Assembly (NCBI GenBank): GCA_032718475.1
Contig: JAUCBJ010005073.1
Coordinates: 1 to 25,675 of the forward strand
Direction of reading: 5' to 3'
Length of the DNA stretch: 25,675 bases
Source of the DNA: Nemertoderma westbladi
Taxonomy: Eukaryota; Xenacoelomorpha; Nemertodermatida; Nemertodermatidae
The notes below the pieces were generated by a model, which ran no database searches, was not told where the DNA came from, and saw only the letters and a program-made list of their open reading frames with translations. Below, one piece after another: positions 1 through 8,273 of this stretch. Position 1 is the first letter of the stretch. The number at the start of each line of letters is the position of its first letter. Position numbers and translations under genes: made by a program.

Positions 1-648
1 CATTCTTTAGGAAATGTTTTGTTATCTATCACACTCATGCACACTACCGCACACTGCTGCACACTGATCTGTCGACCTTCACTAATTTTAATCATATATA
101 AGGAGAACAGCAACTGACACATGTAGGGTCTATGAAATAGCATTCAATTCACTCCAAAACCACTATAATGTAAGTCGCAATTGCTATATGTAACCGGTCT
201 CTCTAACCTTCAGTATATCAAGAAGATTGGGGTTTTCTGATTATGATTATTATTGATTACTGATAACAATTAATAACTGACAGTAAATAGCAGTAAAATA
301 ATGCGGTGTTCTGAGCCGTGTTGTGTGTCCAGTTTGTACTGGTTTGGTTTGATAACAGTTATACGTTTCTATAATCAAAGCCTAGTAATGTTTGGCTAAA
401 GTCTGAAACACAGAATAATTCCACAGCCGATGTTCTGGGCTCAGGAAAAAAGGTAAACAAAGACCATAATGCATTGCGCGATTTCCCGGAGGTTTCTGTG
501 CAAATAAAATGAAAATCGCTCTGATTGGTCGAGTGAGCGAGCCTGAACAAAGAAAGCCAAAAAGCTCCACATCGACATATCAGCTGATAGATGTCGTCAT
601 CTGAACTACACTGTATTAAGAGTATTTTGGCGCATTGCGGCATAAGAT
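1..648. other. gene-free AT-rich stretch
   Basis: I see no supportable gene here. Short open frames on the - strand have no domain resemblance and no splice or codon signature. A short CACACTnnnGC-like repetition occurs near positions 38-68. Nothing else stands out. Confidence 0.5.
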
Positions 649-765
649 GGCTTGTTATGTCCGCTAAAGTACACATACAGAAAAATGGCTTTTTATGTCC
701 ACTAAAACACCTACACAGTAAGAAAACGGCTTTTTATGTCCGCTAAAACACCTACAGAGTACTTT
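649..765. repeat. about three imperfect ~40-bp tandem units
   Basis: The words GGCTTTTTATGTCC and CTAAAACACCTACA recur with unit starts at about 649, 687 and 728. The units are about 38-41 bp and imperfect. It is a small local tandem duplication with no coding meaning that I can see. Confidence 0.7.
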
Positions 766-1360
766 GCGGGGAGAATAACTAGCTAGATCCGCAAAAGCCT
801 TTACAGCAAAAATTACAGATGTGTTATCAAATTCTTTCGTTTCGGCCATACATTTGTTCACCTTGACATGTGTAGATGTTAAACACAATTTTTGAATAAG
901 AAAAATGGTGCAAGTCCATGGAGGACCAGGACTCCCTATAAAACTGGAATGGATCTGTGACACCCTCAACTGTAGACACAAATGTCGTTGAACCATCGAA
1001 TACTGATCTGATTATACGTGAGTGAGAGACTAAATCGAAAGCCTTAACAATCAGATGTCTGTCTTTCTTTTTTGATAACTCTTCAATTGAACTTATTTGA
1101 TATAAACAAATCTCGACTAATAAGGTAAAGAGTTGACACTTTAACCGATTTCGCAATAAGGCATATTTTTTATATTTATACTGTACAACGGTTTTAACAA
1201 ATTTAAAGGGAAAATGTAAAATTCAGGCTCTATATGGACAATGACGGTGAGTTTTAAATAAAGTAGTTTTGTTTCAGGGGGGGGGGGGGGGGGTCTGGGG
1301 GTCTTTGTCATCAGCAAATGACACTGATGGTGTAGATTATAGTCACATAATATGATTTTA
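766..1360. other. gene-free stretch with a 17-base poly-G run
   Basis: No gene is recognisable. A run of 17 G occurs at 1277-1293, followed closely by TCTGGGGGTC. Such G runs recur in this window at 4323-4335, 6339-6357, 14178-14197 and 18047-18065, and as C at 3419-3433. Confidence 0.5.
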
Positions 1361-1740
1361 GGACAATTGCGCCCTGTACAATTGCAACCCGGTCAATTGC
1401 GACCCATGATTTTAGAAACAATTGATGGGTCGTAATTGACCGGGTCGCAATTGTCCGGGTCGCAATTGTCCGGGTCGCAATTGTCCGGATCCAGATAAAA
1501 AGATGTATTGTACCCAATATCATTGATAAATATCATTGTATCATTGTATATCATTGATAATTGCGACCCGGACAATTGCGACCCGGACAATTGCTACCCG
1601 GACAATTGCGACCCGGACAATTGTGACCCATGATTTTTATTTCAAAACATGGGTCGCAATTCACCGGGTCGCAATTGTCCGGGTTCTAATTGTCCGGGTC
1701 GCAATTGTCCGGGTCGCAATTGTCCGGGTCGCAATTGTCC
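1361..1740. repeat. double foldback built from 15-bp units
   Basis: The unit GGACAATTGCGACCC occurs in forward orientation at 1361-1405 (3 units) and about 1556-1629 (5 units). Its reverse complement, GGGTCGCAATTGTCC, occurs at 1427-1486 (4 units) and 1651-1740 (6 units). Each forward block faces a reverse block across a 21-base spacer that begins ATGATTTT and is framed by CCCAT/ATGGG. Two consecutive hairpins with minisatellite arms result. Each unit contains the palindrome CAATTG. The open frames through the block are products of the 15-bp period, which is divisible by three. It resembles a foldback transposon or a pair of them, but no transposase is present. Confidence 0.85.
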
Positions 1741-2335
1741 GGACTCCAAATACTATATGCTTCCAGGCTTTCCGTTTATGCTTTCCGTAGGCCTACAGTA
1801 TATCAGAGAGTAGTGCCTACAGGAGATGGTTTGCTCGTTTAGGTGTTTCTATTGGGGAACGCAATTAACCAATTATTGCCTTCTGCGTTTTGTGTTGGTG
1901 TGGCAGATGCCGCCTAGTTCATTAATCCACATACTGAAACACTATACTAAGCTCCCACAGTAACTCACAACAAACTGTAGGCCTATATTATTATTAATTA
2001 ACAAAGTATGCTAACTGTGGCTCAAAGTCATTCAATTAATATTAATTTATTACAATATTGTCATTTTAAATTCTGGAAACGCACATTATAAGGTACATTG
2101 CTAGTAATATACAGTATGTACAACACATGTCAGTTACAGCACATACCATATCGTTTACGTAGCCAATCCAACCCGGCCCTCGTCGCTCTATGTACTGTAT
2201 ATCCGCAATACTCCCCGCTCCCGCTGCTTATATCCTCAAATACGTTGCTTAACGCCAAGCCCTTAAACCTACAGTGTACTACAATATAACTGTATGTATT
2301 AATTTGACATCCAAAAGACCACACCAAAATTAAAG
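1741..2335. other. gene-free AT-rich stretch
   Basis: No gene is recognisable. TAGGCCTA-type words occur at about 1788 and 1978. Short open frames on both strands here overlap one another and have no family resemblance. Confidence 0.45.
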
Positions 2336-2358
2336 TAGATAGATAGATAGATAGATAG
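2336..2358. repeat. (TAGA)n microsatellite
   Basis: This is an uninterrupted tetranucleotide repeat of nearly six units, followed directly by GGCCTACAG. Confidence 0.9.
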
Positions 2359-2735
2359 GCCTACAGTAGATATATATATTTATTTATACATTATTTAAAA
2401 ACAATAAAAAATTCACCAAACAATGTATATATTATCCAATATAACATATATGATTACCCCTAAAGCTTTGAGTAACTGCTGCAAGCTAACCTACAGTAAA
2501 ACAAATATAAGACGTAATTACACTATGTACAACTTTACTCAACCGAGTATGCCCGACTCAACGATAAAGATGTACTGTAGCTACTGTACTACTACTGTAC
2601 AATGCAATTTATAAAACGTAATTACAATATAGTAAACATAACTTACTGTAGGACTATTGTACCAATTTTGACATTCCATACGGAGGTGGGATTTAACTGC
2701 CGCTTTAAAAGAATGTTGATCAGTAGAATGTTACC
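2359..2735. other. gene-free stretch rich in ACTGTA words
   Basis: Words such as CTACAGTA, TACTGTAG and ACTACTACTGTAC recur. No gene or structured element can be supported. Confidence 0.4.
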
Positions 2736-2860
2736 GTGGCACGTTATTCTTACCAAAACAATTAACGAAGGGAAATAGAACCGGTTACATTTTTATTTTT
2801 GAGAGTAATCAGCTGTTATTTGCGTCAAGTTTCCCGTGGAGAAAGATGAATTTTGATGGT
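2736..2860 (-). mobile_element. truncated copy of the G-run inverted-repeat family
   Basis: Read on the - strand, this stretch carries the landmarks of the copy at 3181-3440 in the same order: GACGCAAATAACAGCTGATT, then TCTCAAAAATAAAA, TGTAAC, and AATAACGTGCCAC. The copy stops after GTGCCAC, so the right half and its terminal repeat are missing. With 3181-3440 it forms a large inverted pair. Confidence 0.75.
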
Positions 2861-3180
2861 GTCGAAAGTCCCGCCATATCTGGGTTTTCTGCGTACCGGT
2901 GTGACAGGCAAAAAATCCCCCCGCATAGTTTGCCCGGGGAGCAAAATCTGCTACTGTAGCAGATATTGTCCCTTCGCGCCGATTTCGTCCCCCCTTGAAT
3001 CTAATCTAAACTACCTGTACCTGACTGCTGAATAACCTACCGGCAAAGATACAGTAACTTAGAAGGTTGGCGATATTGATCATCGTTTCCTTCAATAATT
3101 GGCTATGAGAATATAATAAACAAAGAGACTAGAAACTATCATCGGCATATAATGCTGGCTGTTTTAGTACGTTAAACTCT

Positions 3181-3440
3181 GATAGGGGGGAAACTGGACG
3201 CAATAAAAATTCCTCCCTCTCCAGGGGAAATTGGACGCAAATACAGTAACAGCTGATTACTCTCAAAAATAAAACTGTAACCTCTGTTCAGTTGTGTTTA
3301 GTTTATTGTTTTGGTTAAACTAACGTGCCACTGTAACCTGCTCCTTTCCATAAATTGAGAATTTAACATTGGGGCGCGCGAGATATTAATTCGCCAAGAT
3401 GGGATTTGCGTCCAGCCACCCCCCCCCCCCCCCTGTCTCG
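3181..3440 (+). mobile_element. non-autonomous transposon with G-run/C-run terminal inverted repeats
   Basis: The left end reads GATAGGGGGGAAACTGGACG. The right end reads TTTGCGTCCAGCCACCCC, with a 15-base C run, then TGTCTCG. These ends are inverted complements. Internal landmarks are AACAGCTGATTACTCTC, AATAACGTGCCAC-like sequence, CTGTAACCTGCTCCTTTCC, and TTAATTCGCCAAGATGGG. The left end also contains a second GGGGAAATTGGACGCAAAT, which suggests a partial duplication. There is no coding capacity, so this is a MITE-like element. Family members also occur at 2736-2860 (reverse), 14167-14320 and, interrupted, around 23060-24180. Confidence 0.75.
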
Positions 3441-3499
3441 TTAAACTGTCTCGAGGGAATTTTTATGTTAGGCTGATATACCGGTATCGGGGTATAAAA

Positions 3500-3600
3500 G
3501 TAAAGGCGGACTTTTCTAACCAAAACAATAAACAATATTTGTTACCAATTGAGGGAAAGGAACAGGTTACAGTTGCAGGTCTAACCAAAACAATAAACGA
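3500..3600 (-). mobile_element. fragment of the same inverted-repeat family, partly duplicated
   Basis: CTAACCAAAACAATAAAC appears twice (near 3518 and 3581). Between them lies AATTGAGGGAAAGGAACAGG, which is close to the reverse complement of CTGTAACCTGCTCCTTTCC in the neighbouring full copy. This is a rearranged fragment. Confidence 0.6.
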
Positions 3601-3769
3601 TATTGTTACTACTGCTACAACTACTACTGTACTGCGGTATCCGTAATGTAATAAAATATCTCAATATCGAGCACTCCAGACGTGAAGAGTGTCAATACTC
3701 CATATACTTTTACAGCACTGACATAAGTAAACTTGCGTACACGTACACTACAGTATGTTGTTAATGTAT

Positions 3770-4046
3770 AAAAGTAAAGTAAAGTAAATTTTCTTCAGCC
3801 ACTAGGACAGGGATTACGCACAACGACTTATTTCCAGTGCGGTCCCCCCAGAACTTTACTCGCCCCAGAGGAAACTCCAGTACTCATTTAGCTACCACTT
3901 AAGGATGCAAGGCAGATGCGCCCTGGCTGGTCCCTTTTTAAAGCATTCGTGTCGAAACGAAAACTGCCCTGGCCCATGTGATGATCGAACCCACGACCTA
4001 CAGGAGATGTGAATTCAATGCAACCACTACCCAGGTGGAACCTTGG
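3770..4046 (-). mobile_element. tRNA-derived SINE, copy 1
   Basis: Read on the - strand, this starts with a tRNA-like head. An A-box-like TAGTGGTTG lies near 4021-4032 and the B-box GGGTTCGATC near 3982-3993. A body of about 190 bp follows, containing AAGTGGTAGCTAAATGAGTA, and it ends in an A/T-rich tail near 3770-3790. It matches the copy at 18230-18500 over its whole length with scattered differences and a few small gaps. The head resembles a tRNA-Glu-type sequence, but the acceptor and D stems are degraded, so it is not a functional tRNA. Confidence 0.85.
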
Positions 4047-4149
4047 TGATGTGTTGGTAATGTATGTCATGTAGCAGAAGGCTGTTAGCTACCGGTAGCG
4101 ACCTAGTCAAGTAGTCTAAATGCATCAAATCGAGTGAAAAGAAAGGGAA

Positions 4150-4255
4150 AAATGGGGGGCCGAAACTGCGAACCCCGGACAATACAGCAATATCTGCTAG
4201 CAGATACTAACCTTGTAACCCCCTACTGACCTAGCTGCCTAGGATAATTTATGCT
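4150..4255 (-). mobile_element. possible second tRNA-like SINE head
   Basis: The - strand reads an A-box-like TAGGTCAGTAGG and about 40 bases later a B-box-like GGGGTTCGCAGTTTC, in the order and spacing of an RNA polymerase III internal promoter. No second copy exists in the window and the tRNA stems do not pair well, so this is a weak call. Confidence 0.4.
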
Positions 4256-4322
4256 AGGGTATTTGGTCCTGGCTGCCTGGGCGCTGGGGCTGGAGGTCAT
4301 AATACGCTAGCGAATCTTATCA

Positions 4323-4335
4323 GGGGGGGGGGGGG
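4323..4335. repeat. poly-G run
   Basis: Thirteen consecutive G lie upstream of the phosphoglycerate dehydrogenase gene. The downstream flank, to about 4550, is rich in TACCGGTA palindromes. Confidence 0.9.
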
Positions 4336-4587
4336 CATACATTTCAGGGGGCAAAATATGAAATATGCTGTGATACCGCAGTACCTGGTACCGGTATACC
4401 ATTGCTGCATTGTGCTTATCAGTTACAGAGTTACGTTCAGACGTACAACTACAACAGTCAGACAGTACTGCAGTACCGGTACAAGGTACAAAACACCCTT
4501 CCAGCCTTCCTCCATCCCTCCACATACTGACATACTGACATACCGGTAACTATTAATTGAATTAGACTAACAATCACTTGGAACAAA

Positions 4588-5544
4588 ATGTCTTCCCTAA
4601 AAAAAGTTATCCTCTTAGATAACGTTGATGTTCGATGTAAGAACATTCTAGAGAAAGCTGGAATCCAGGCAGAAAGTCGAGAAAAACTTAGTAAAGACGA
4701 TTTACTGAAGGAGTTAGGCGGAGGTAACTACGATGGTTTGGTGGTTCGTTCAGCGACACAAGTTACAACCGAAGTCCTTCAGGCTGCCGGTAGTCTTAAG
4801 GTTATAGGCCGAGCTGGAGTTGGTGTGGATAACATCGACGTTGAAAGTGCCACGAAACGAGGTGTCTTAGTCGTAAACGCCCCAAATGGAAACACCATTA
4901 GTGCAGCGGAACACACATGCGCTCTCATCTGCTGTTTAGGTCGCCGTATACCGGAAGCCCACTCGATGGTAAAATCCGGAAAGTGGGACCGCAAGGCGTA
5001 CATGGGGTTCGAGTTGCACGGAAAGGTTTTGGGTATTGTAGGATTGGGGCGAATCGGGAGGGAAGTAGCTGCGAGGATGCAGTCCTTCGGGATGCGTACC
5101 ATCGGATACGATCCTATAGTGTCGGCAGGGGAGGCCGCACGTCATCGCATAGAATACTACGATTTAGAGAAAGTTCTGGCGGAAAGCGATATAATAACTC
5201 TGCACACTCCGCTAATTCCAGCCACTAAGCACCTTATCAACGATACCTCATTGGCTACTTGTAAGCGCGGCGTCCGTTTTGTCAACGTCGCCCGTGGCGG
5301 AATCATTGACGAGAAGGCGTTAGAACGCGCCCTGATCTCGGGCCAGTGTGGCGGCGCAGCCCTGGATGTGTTCGCTGTTGAGCCACCCAATGTGGCGGAT
5401 ATCTCGCACCCAAACCTGATCGTAACACCCCATCTCGGTGCCAACACGAAGGAAGCGCAGATCCGTTGTGCGGAGGAGATAGCTCAACAGTTCTGTGACA
5501 TCGCCAAAGGGGAAAAACCGCACGGTGCAGTTAACAAGATATAG
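4588..5544 (+). CDS. PHGDH: D-3-phosphoglycerate dehydrogenase, short single-exon form
   Basis: The enzyme catalyses the first committed step of serine synthesis: NAD-dependent oxidation of 3-phosphoglycerate to 3-phosphohydroxypyruvate in the cytosol. The 318-residue reading frame is uninterrupted. It shows the substrate-loop RSAT (54-57), the Rossmann motif GLGRIG (152-157) followed by the NAD-ribose Asp175 in IGYDP, and the catalytic set Arg236 (NVARGG), Glu265 (VEPP) and His282 (TPHLG). It ends just after the catalytic core, so the C-terminal substrate-binding and ACT-like domains of the ~530-residue vertebrate enzyme are absent. Short forms of this kind are known in other invertebrates and bacteria. 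The first ATG is in good context (A at -3) and precedes the conserved N-terminus directly. There are no introns, whereas vertebrate orthologues have many. A poly(A) signal follows at 5717. I consider the identification secure and any allosteric serine control through ACT domains unlikely. Confidence 0.96.
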   Translation: MSSLKKVILLDNVDVRCKNILEKAGIQAESREKLSKDDLLKELGGGNYDGLVVRSATQVTTEVLQAAGSLKVIGRAGVGVDNIDVESATKRGVLVVNAPNGNTISAAEHTCALICCLGRRIPEAHSMVKSGKWDRKAYMGFELHGKVLGIVGLGRIGREVAARMQSFGMRTIGYDPIVSAGEAARHRIEYYDLEKVLAESDIITLHTPLIPATKHLINDTSLATCKRGVRFVNVARGGIIDEKALERALISGQCGGAALDVFAVEPPNVADISHPNLIVTPHLGANTKEAQIRCAEEIAQQFCDIAKGEKPHGAVNKI

Positions 5545-5716
5545 TTTAGCAATTTAATTATCATTTTAGGTTAGCAATGTCAATTGATATTTTAAGACAT
5601 CCAGGCTTGCTGTTTTATTCATCACCGTGGGTGGAGCCTGCTGTTCTATCTGTTCATCTGCAAAGCTTTTAACTGTTTACAGCCAAGGTGGTTGAGGGTT
5701 TAGGTTATTGAATTTC

Positions 5717-5722
5717 AATAAA
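5717..5722 (+). terminator. poly(A) signal of the PHGDH gene
   Basis: AATAAA lies 173 bases after the stop codon and is followed within 40 bases by a GT-rich stretch (GGTGGATTTGTTTTTGTGG). This is the usual arrangement for cleavage and polyadenylation, and it would give a 3' UTR of about 190-200 bases. Confidence 0.75.
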
Positions 5723-5744
5723 TATATTTATGGCCATGGGTATC

Positions 5745-6199
5745 GAGGTGGATTTGTTTTTGTGGTACTGCTAACTTATTATGTTTCACTCCTATCGGTT
5801 GTCATTGACACATTCCTAATCACTTACACTTTTAAACTCAATTAATCCCAGCGAGTTTCTTACAACAGTTACCAATTAATTAATACCGCCAGTCGTTTTT
5901 ACTATGTCACAATTCTACAAAAAACCACACAAACCTCCCCACCGCATTTATATCTTTCACTAACAACATTTAGTATTAAGCTTTTAATTTTTACTATACT
6001 GGTAATAAGAGTAACGGTGATGGGTTCTAATTCCTATTTTGATTTAATCTAGTTACGAGATAATGAAAGTATTGTTAATTTCATACATAATTTGATAATT
6101 TTGTGCTACGAAATTGAAATTAGTTTTGTAATTTATAATTATGAATGAATGAATATTGAATAACGCCAATATTAATAACAATTTAATTTTACTGCCAAT
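5745..6199. other. AT-rich intergenic DNA
   Basis: I see no gene or structured element between the PHGDH 3' end and the minisatellite. Confidence 0.5.
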
Positions 6200-7530
6200 A
6201 TTTGCCTCGGGGGAAGGGGTCAGGGTTACCGAATGGCCTCGGGTAAGGGGTCATGGTTACCGAGTAGCCTCGGGGAGGGGGTCAGGGTTACCGAGCGGTC
6301 TTTAGGAAGGGGTCAGGGTTACCGAGTGGCGTCGGGGAGGGGGGGGGGGGGGGGGGGTCAGGGTTACTGATTGGCCTCGGGGGAAATGGTCAGGCTTACG
6401 TAGTGCCTCGGGGGAAGGGGTTAGGGTTACCAAGTGGCCTCGGGGGAAGGGGTTATGGTTACTGAGTGGCCTCGGGGGAAAGGGTCAGTGTTACCGAGCG
6501 GCCTCGGGGGAAAGGGTCAGTGTTACCGAGCGGCCTCGGGGGAAGGAGTCAGGGTTACTGAATGGCATCGGGGGAAGGGGTCAGTGTTACCGAGTGGCCT
6601 CAGGGGGAGGGGTTAGGGTTAGCGAGTGGCCTCGGGGAAGGAGTCAGGGTTACTGAGTGACCTCGGGGGAAAGGGTCAGTGTTACTGAGTGGCATCAGGG
6701 GAAGGGGTCAGGGTTGCCGAGTGGCCTCGGGGGGAGGGGTTATGGTTAGCGAGTGGCCTCGGGGGAAGGGGTCAGGAGGGTTACTGAGTGGCATCGGGGG
6801 AAGGAGTCAGGGTTACTGAGTGGCCTCGGGGGAAGGGGTCGGGGTTACTGAGTGGCCTCGGGGGAAAGGGTCAGTGTTACCGAGTGGCCTCGGGGGAAGG
6901 GGTCAGGGTTACTGAGTTGCCTCGGGGGAAGGGGTCAGGGTTACCGAGTGCCCTTGGGGGGAGGGGTTAGGGTTAGCGAGTGGCCTCGGGGGAAGGGGTC
7001 AGGGTTACTGAGTGGCCTCGGGGGAAAGGGTCAGTGTTACCGAATGGCCTCGGAGGAAGGGGGTCAGGGTTACCGAGTGGCCTCGGGGGGAGGGGTCAGG
7101 GTTACTGAGTAGCCTCGGGGGAAAGGGTCAGTGTTACCGAATGGCCTCGGAGGAAGGGGTCAGGGTTACCGAGTGGCCTCGGGGGAGGGGTCAACGTTAC
7201 CGAGTGGCCTCGGGGGGAGGGGTCAGGGTTACCGAGTGGCCTCGGGGGAAGGGGTCAGGGTTACTGAGTGGCCTCGGGGGAAAGGGTCAGTGTTACTGAA
7301 TGGCCTCGGAGGAAGGGGTCAGGTTTACCGAGTGGCCTCGGGGGGAGGGGTCAGTGTTACCGACTGGCCTCGGGGGGAGGCGTTAGGGTTAGCGAGTGGC
7401 CTCGGGGGAAGGGGTCAGTGTTACCGAGTGGCCTCGGGGGAAGGGGTCAGGGTTACCGAGTGGCCTCGGGGGGAGGGGTCAGGGTTACTGAAGTGGCCTC
7501 GGGGGGAGGGGTCAGGGTTACCGAGTGGTT
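6200..7530. repeat. G-rich 32-bp minisatellite, about 41 units
   Basis: The unit is about 32 bp: GGCCTCGGGGGAAGGGGTCA followed by GGGTTACCGAGT. It repeats head to tail for about 1.33 kb. Frequent variants are AAAGGGTCAGTGTTACC, GAGGGGTTAGGGTTAGCGAG and CTGAGT for CCGAGT. A 19-base poly-G run interrupts it at 6339-6357. Some variant units recur with longer spacing: the GGAGGAAGG variant appears at about 7051, 7148 and 7307, that is 97 and 159 bases apart, close to 3 and 5 units. All + frames stay partly open because stop codons are rare in the unit. Since 32 is not a multiple of three, the frames cycle through the same 32-residue pattern, so these frames are not genes. The G-rich strand could form quadruplexes. 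Confidence 0.95.
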
Positions 7531-8273
7531 CCGTTACTATCTTCGCACGTACCAATAATACAATAACGCAGGCTGCGGACTGCGCGTTTCCTGCACATAC
7601 CATGCTGCAAGCCAAAGGGCAAGAGCTTCTTTCTGGCGGTGGTTGGTCACTTATCTGCTTATGTAGTCGTTATAGAGTTTACAGACGAGAGGGAGTAGCA
7701 CACTGTCGCAGTTGTCAAGAAGTTAATGATAATGAAGTAAAAAGACTTTGTCTGGTAATGCTCTCATTGGTAATGATCATGCTGTTGGGATCGGGTAGAT
7801 TATATACAATGTACAGTTGGTATTTTAATCCCAGAGGTACTGCTATGAGTCACTTTTAAAGGATTGTGTTGTGGTACTGTAAAAGTACCATCCATCACGG
7901 AAGATATAATAATACATTCGAAACTCGTTTCAAATTTTGTGTTTCATTAATTTTTCAATTTCCAAATGCCTTGCCCTATTTATATTGTAAAAATGTAATC
8001 ATTGATTAACTCTCACAATTATACTTACTAACTCCTTGCACATCATTGAACAATTTGGTAAATGAAGATGCAGCCTACAATTTCAAATTTGCCTCCATTT
8101 CCTTCAGCGTTGCTACTTGAACATTAATTTATTTCAATTCTCACACACAATTAAAATATATTATTGTATTACCGGTCTGCCGGTACAGACAGCGGTACCC
8201 CTCTCCTGCAGTCCTGCGCTCTGTTGTTGTTACGTCCCAGTCGCGGTCACCTAGCAACATCAATAATCTGATA
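7531..8273. other. intergenic DNA upstream of PYROXD2
   Basis: No gene is recognisable. The last 110 bases before the PYROXD2 start are richer in GC (about 8165-8255) than the AT-rich DNA before them, so the promoter or 5' UTR probably lies there. I see no TATA box I would defend. Confidence 0.45.

Noticed and set aside
359-1156. Several - strand open frames of 62-110 codons
   Set aside because: They overlap each other in different frames, have no homology I can recognise and no splice structure.
1311-1790. Open frames with repeats such as RTIATRTIAT and DPDNCDPDNC on both strands
   Set aside because: The 15-bp period keeps the frame open. Both strands are equally open and there is no start, splice or family evidence.
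4588-5544. Bacterial contamination or horizontal transfer as the source of the short dehydrogenase
   Set aside because: It has a eukaryotic poly(A) signal, AT-rich animal-type flanks with shared repeats, and short forms are known in invertebrates.
6600-6980. Interstitial telomere sequence suggested by GGGTTAGGGTTAG
   Set aside because: Only two adjacent TTAGGG-like words occur per variant unit. They arise by substitution within the 32-bp unit and do not form a telomeric array.
1361-7530. Regularly spaced repeats that could be taken for a CRISPR array
   Set aside because: The units are contiguous with no unique spacers, and the context is plainly an animal genome.
6434-7859. Long + strand open frames rich in Gly, Arg and Glu, up to 242 codons
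   Set aside because: They are the 32-bp minisatellite read in three frames. The same residue pattern appears in each frame and nothing beyond the array resembles a protein.
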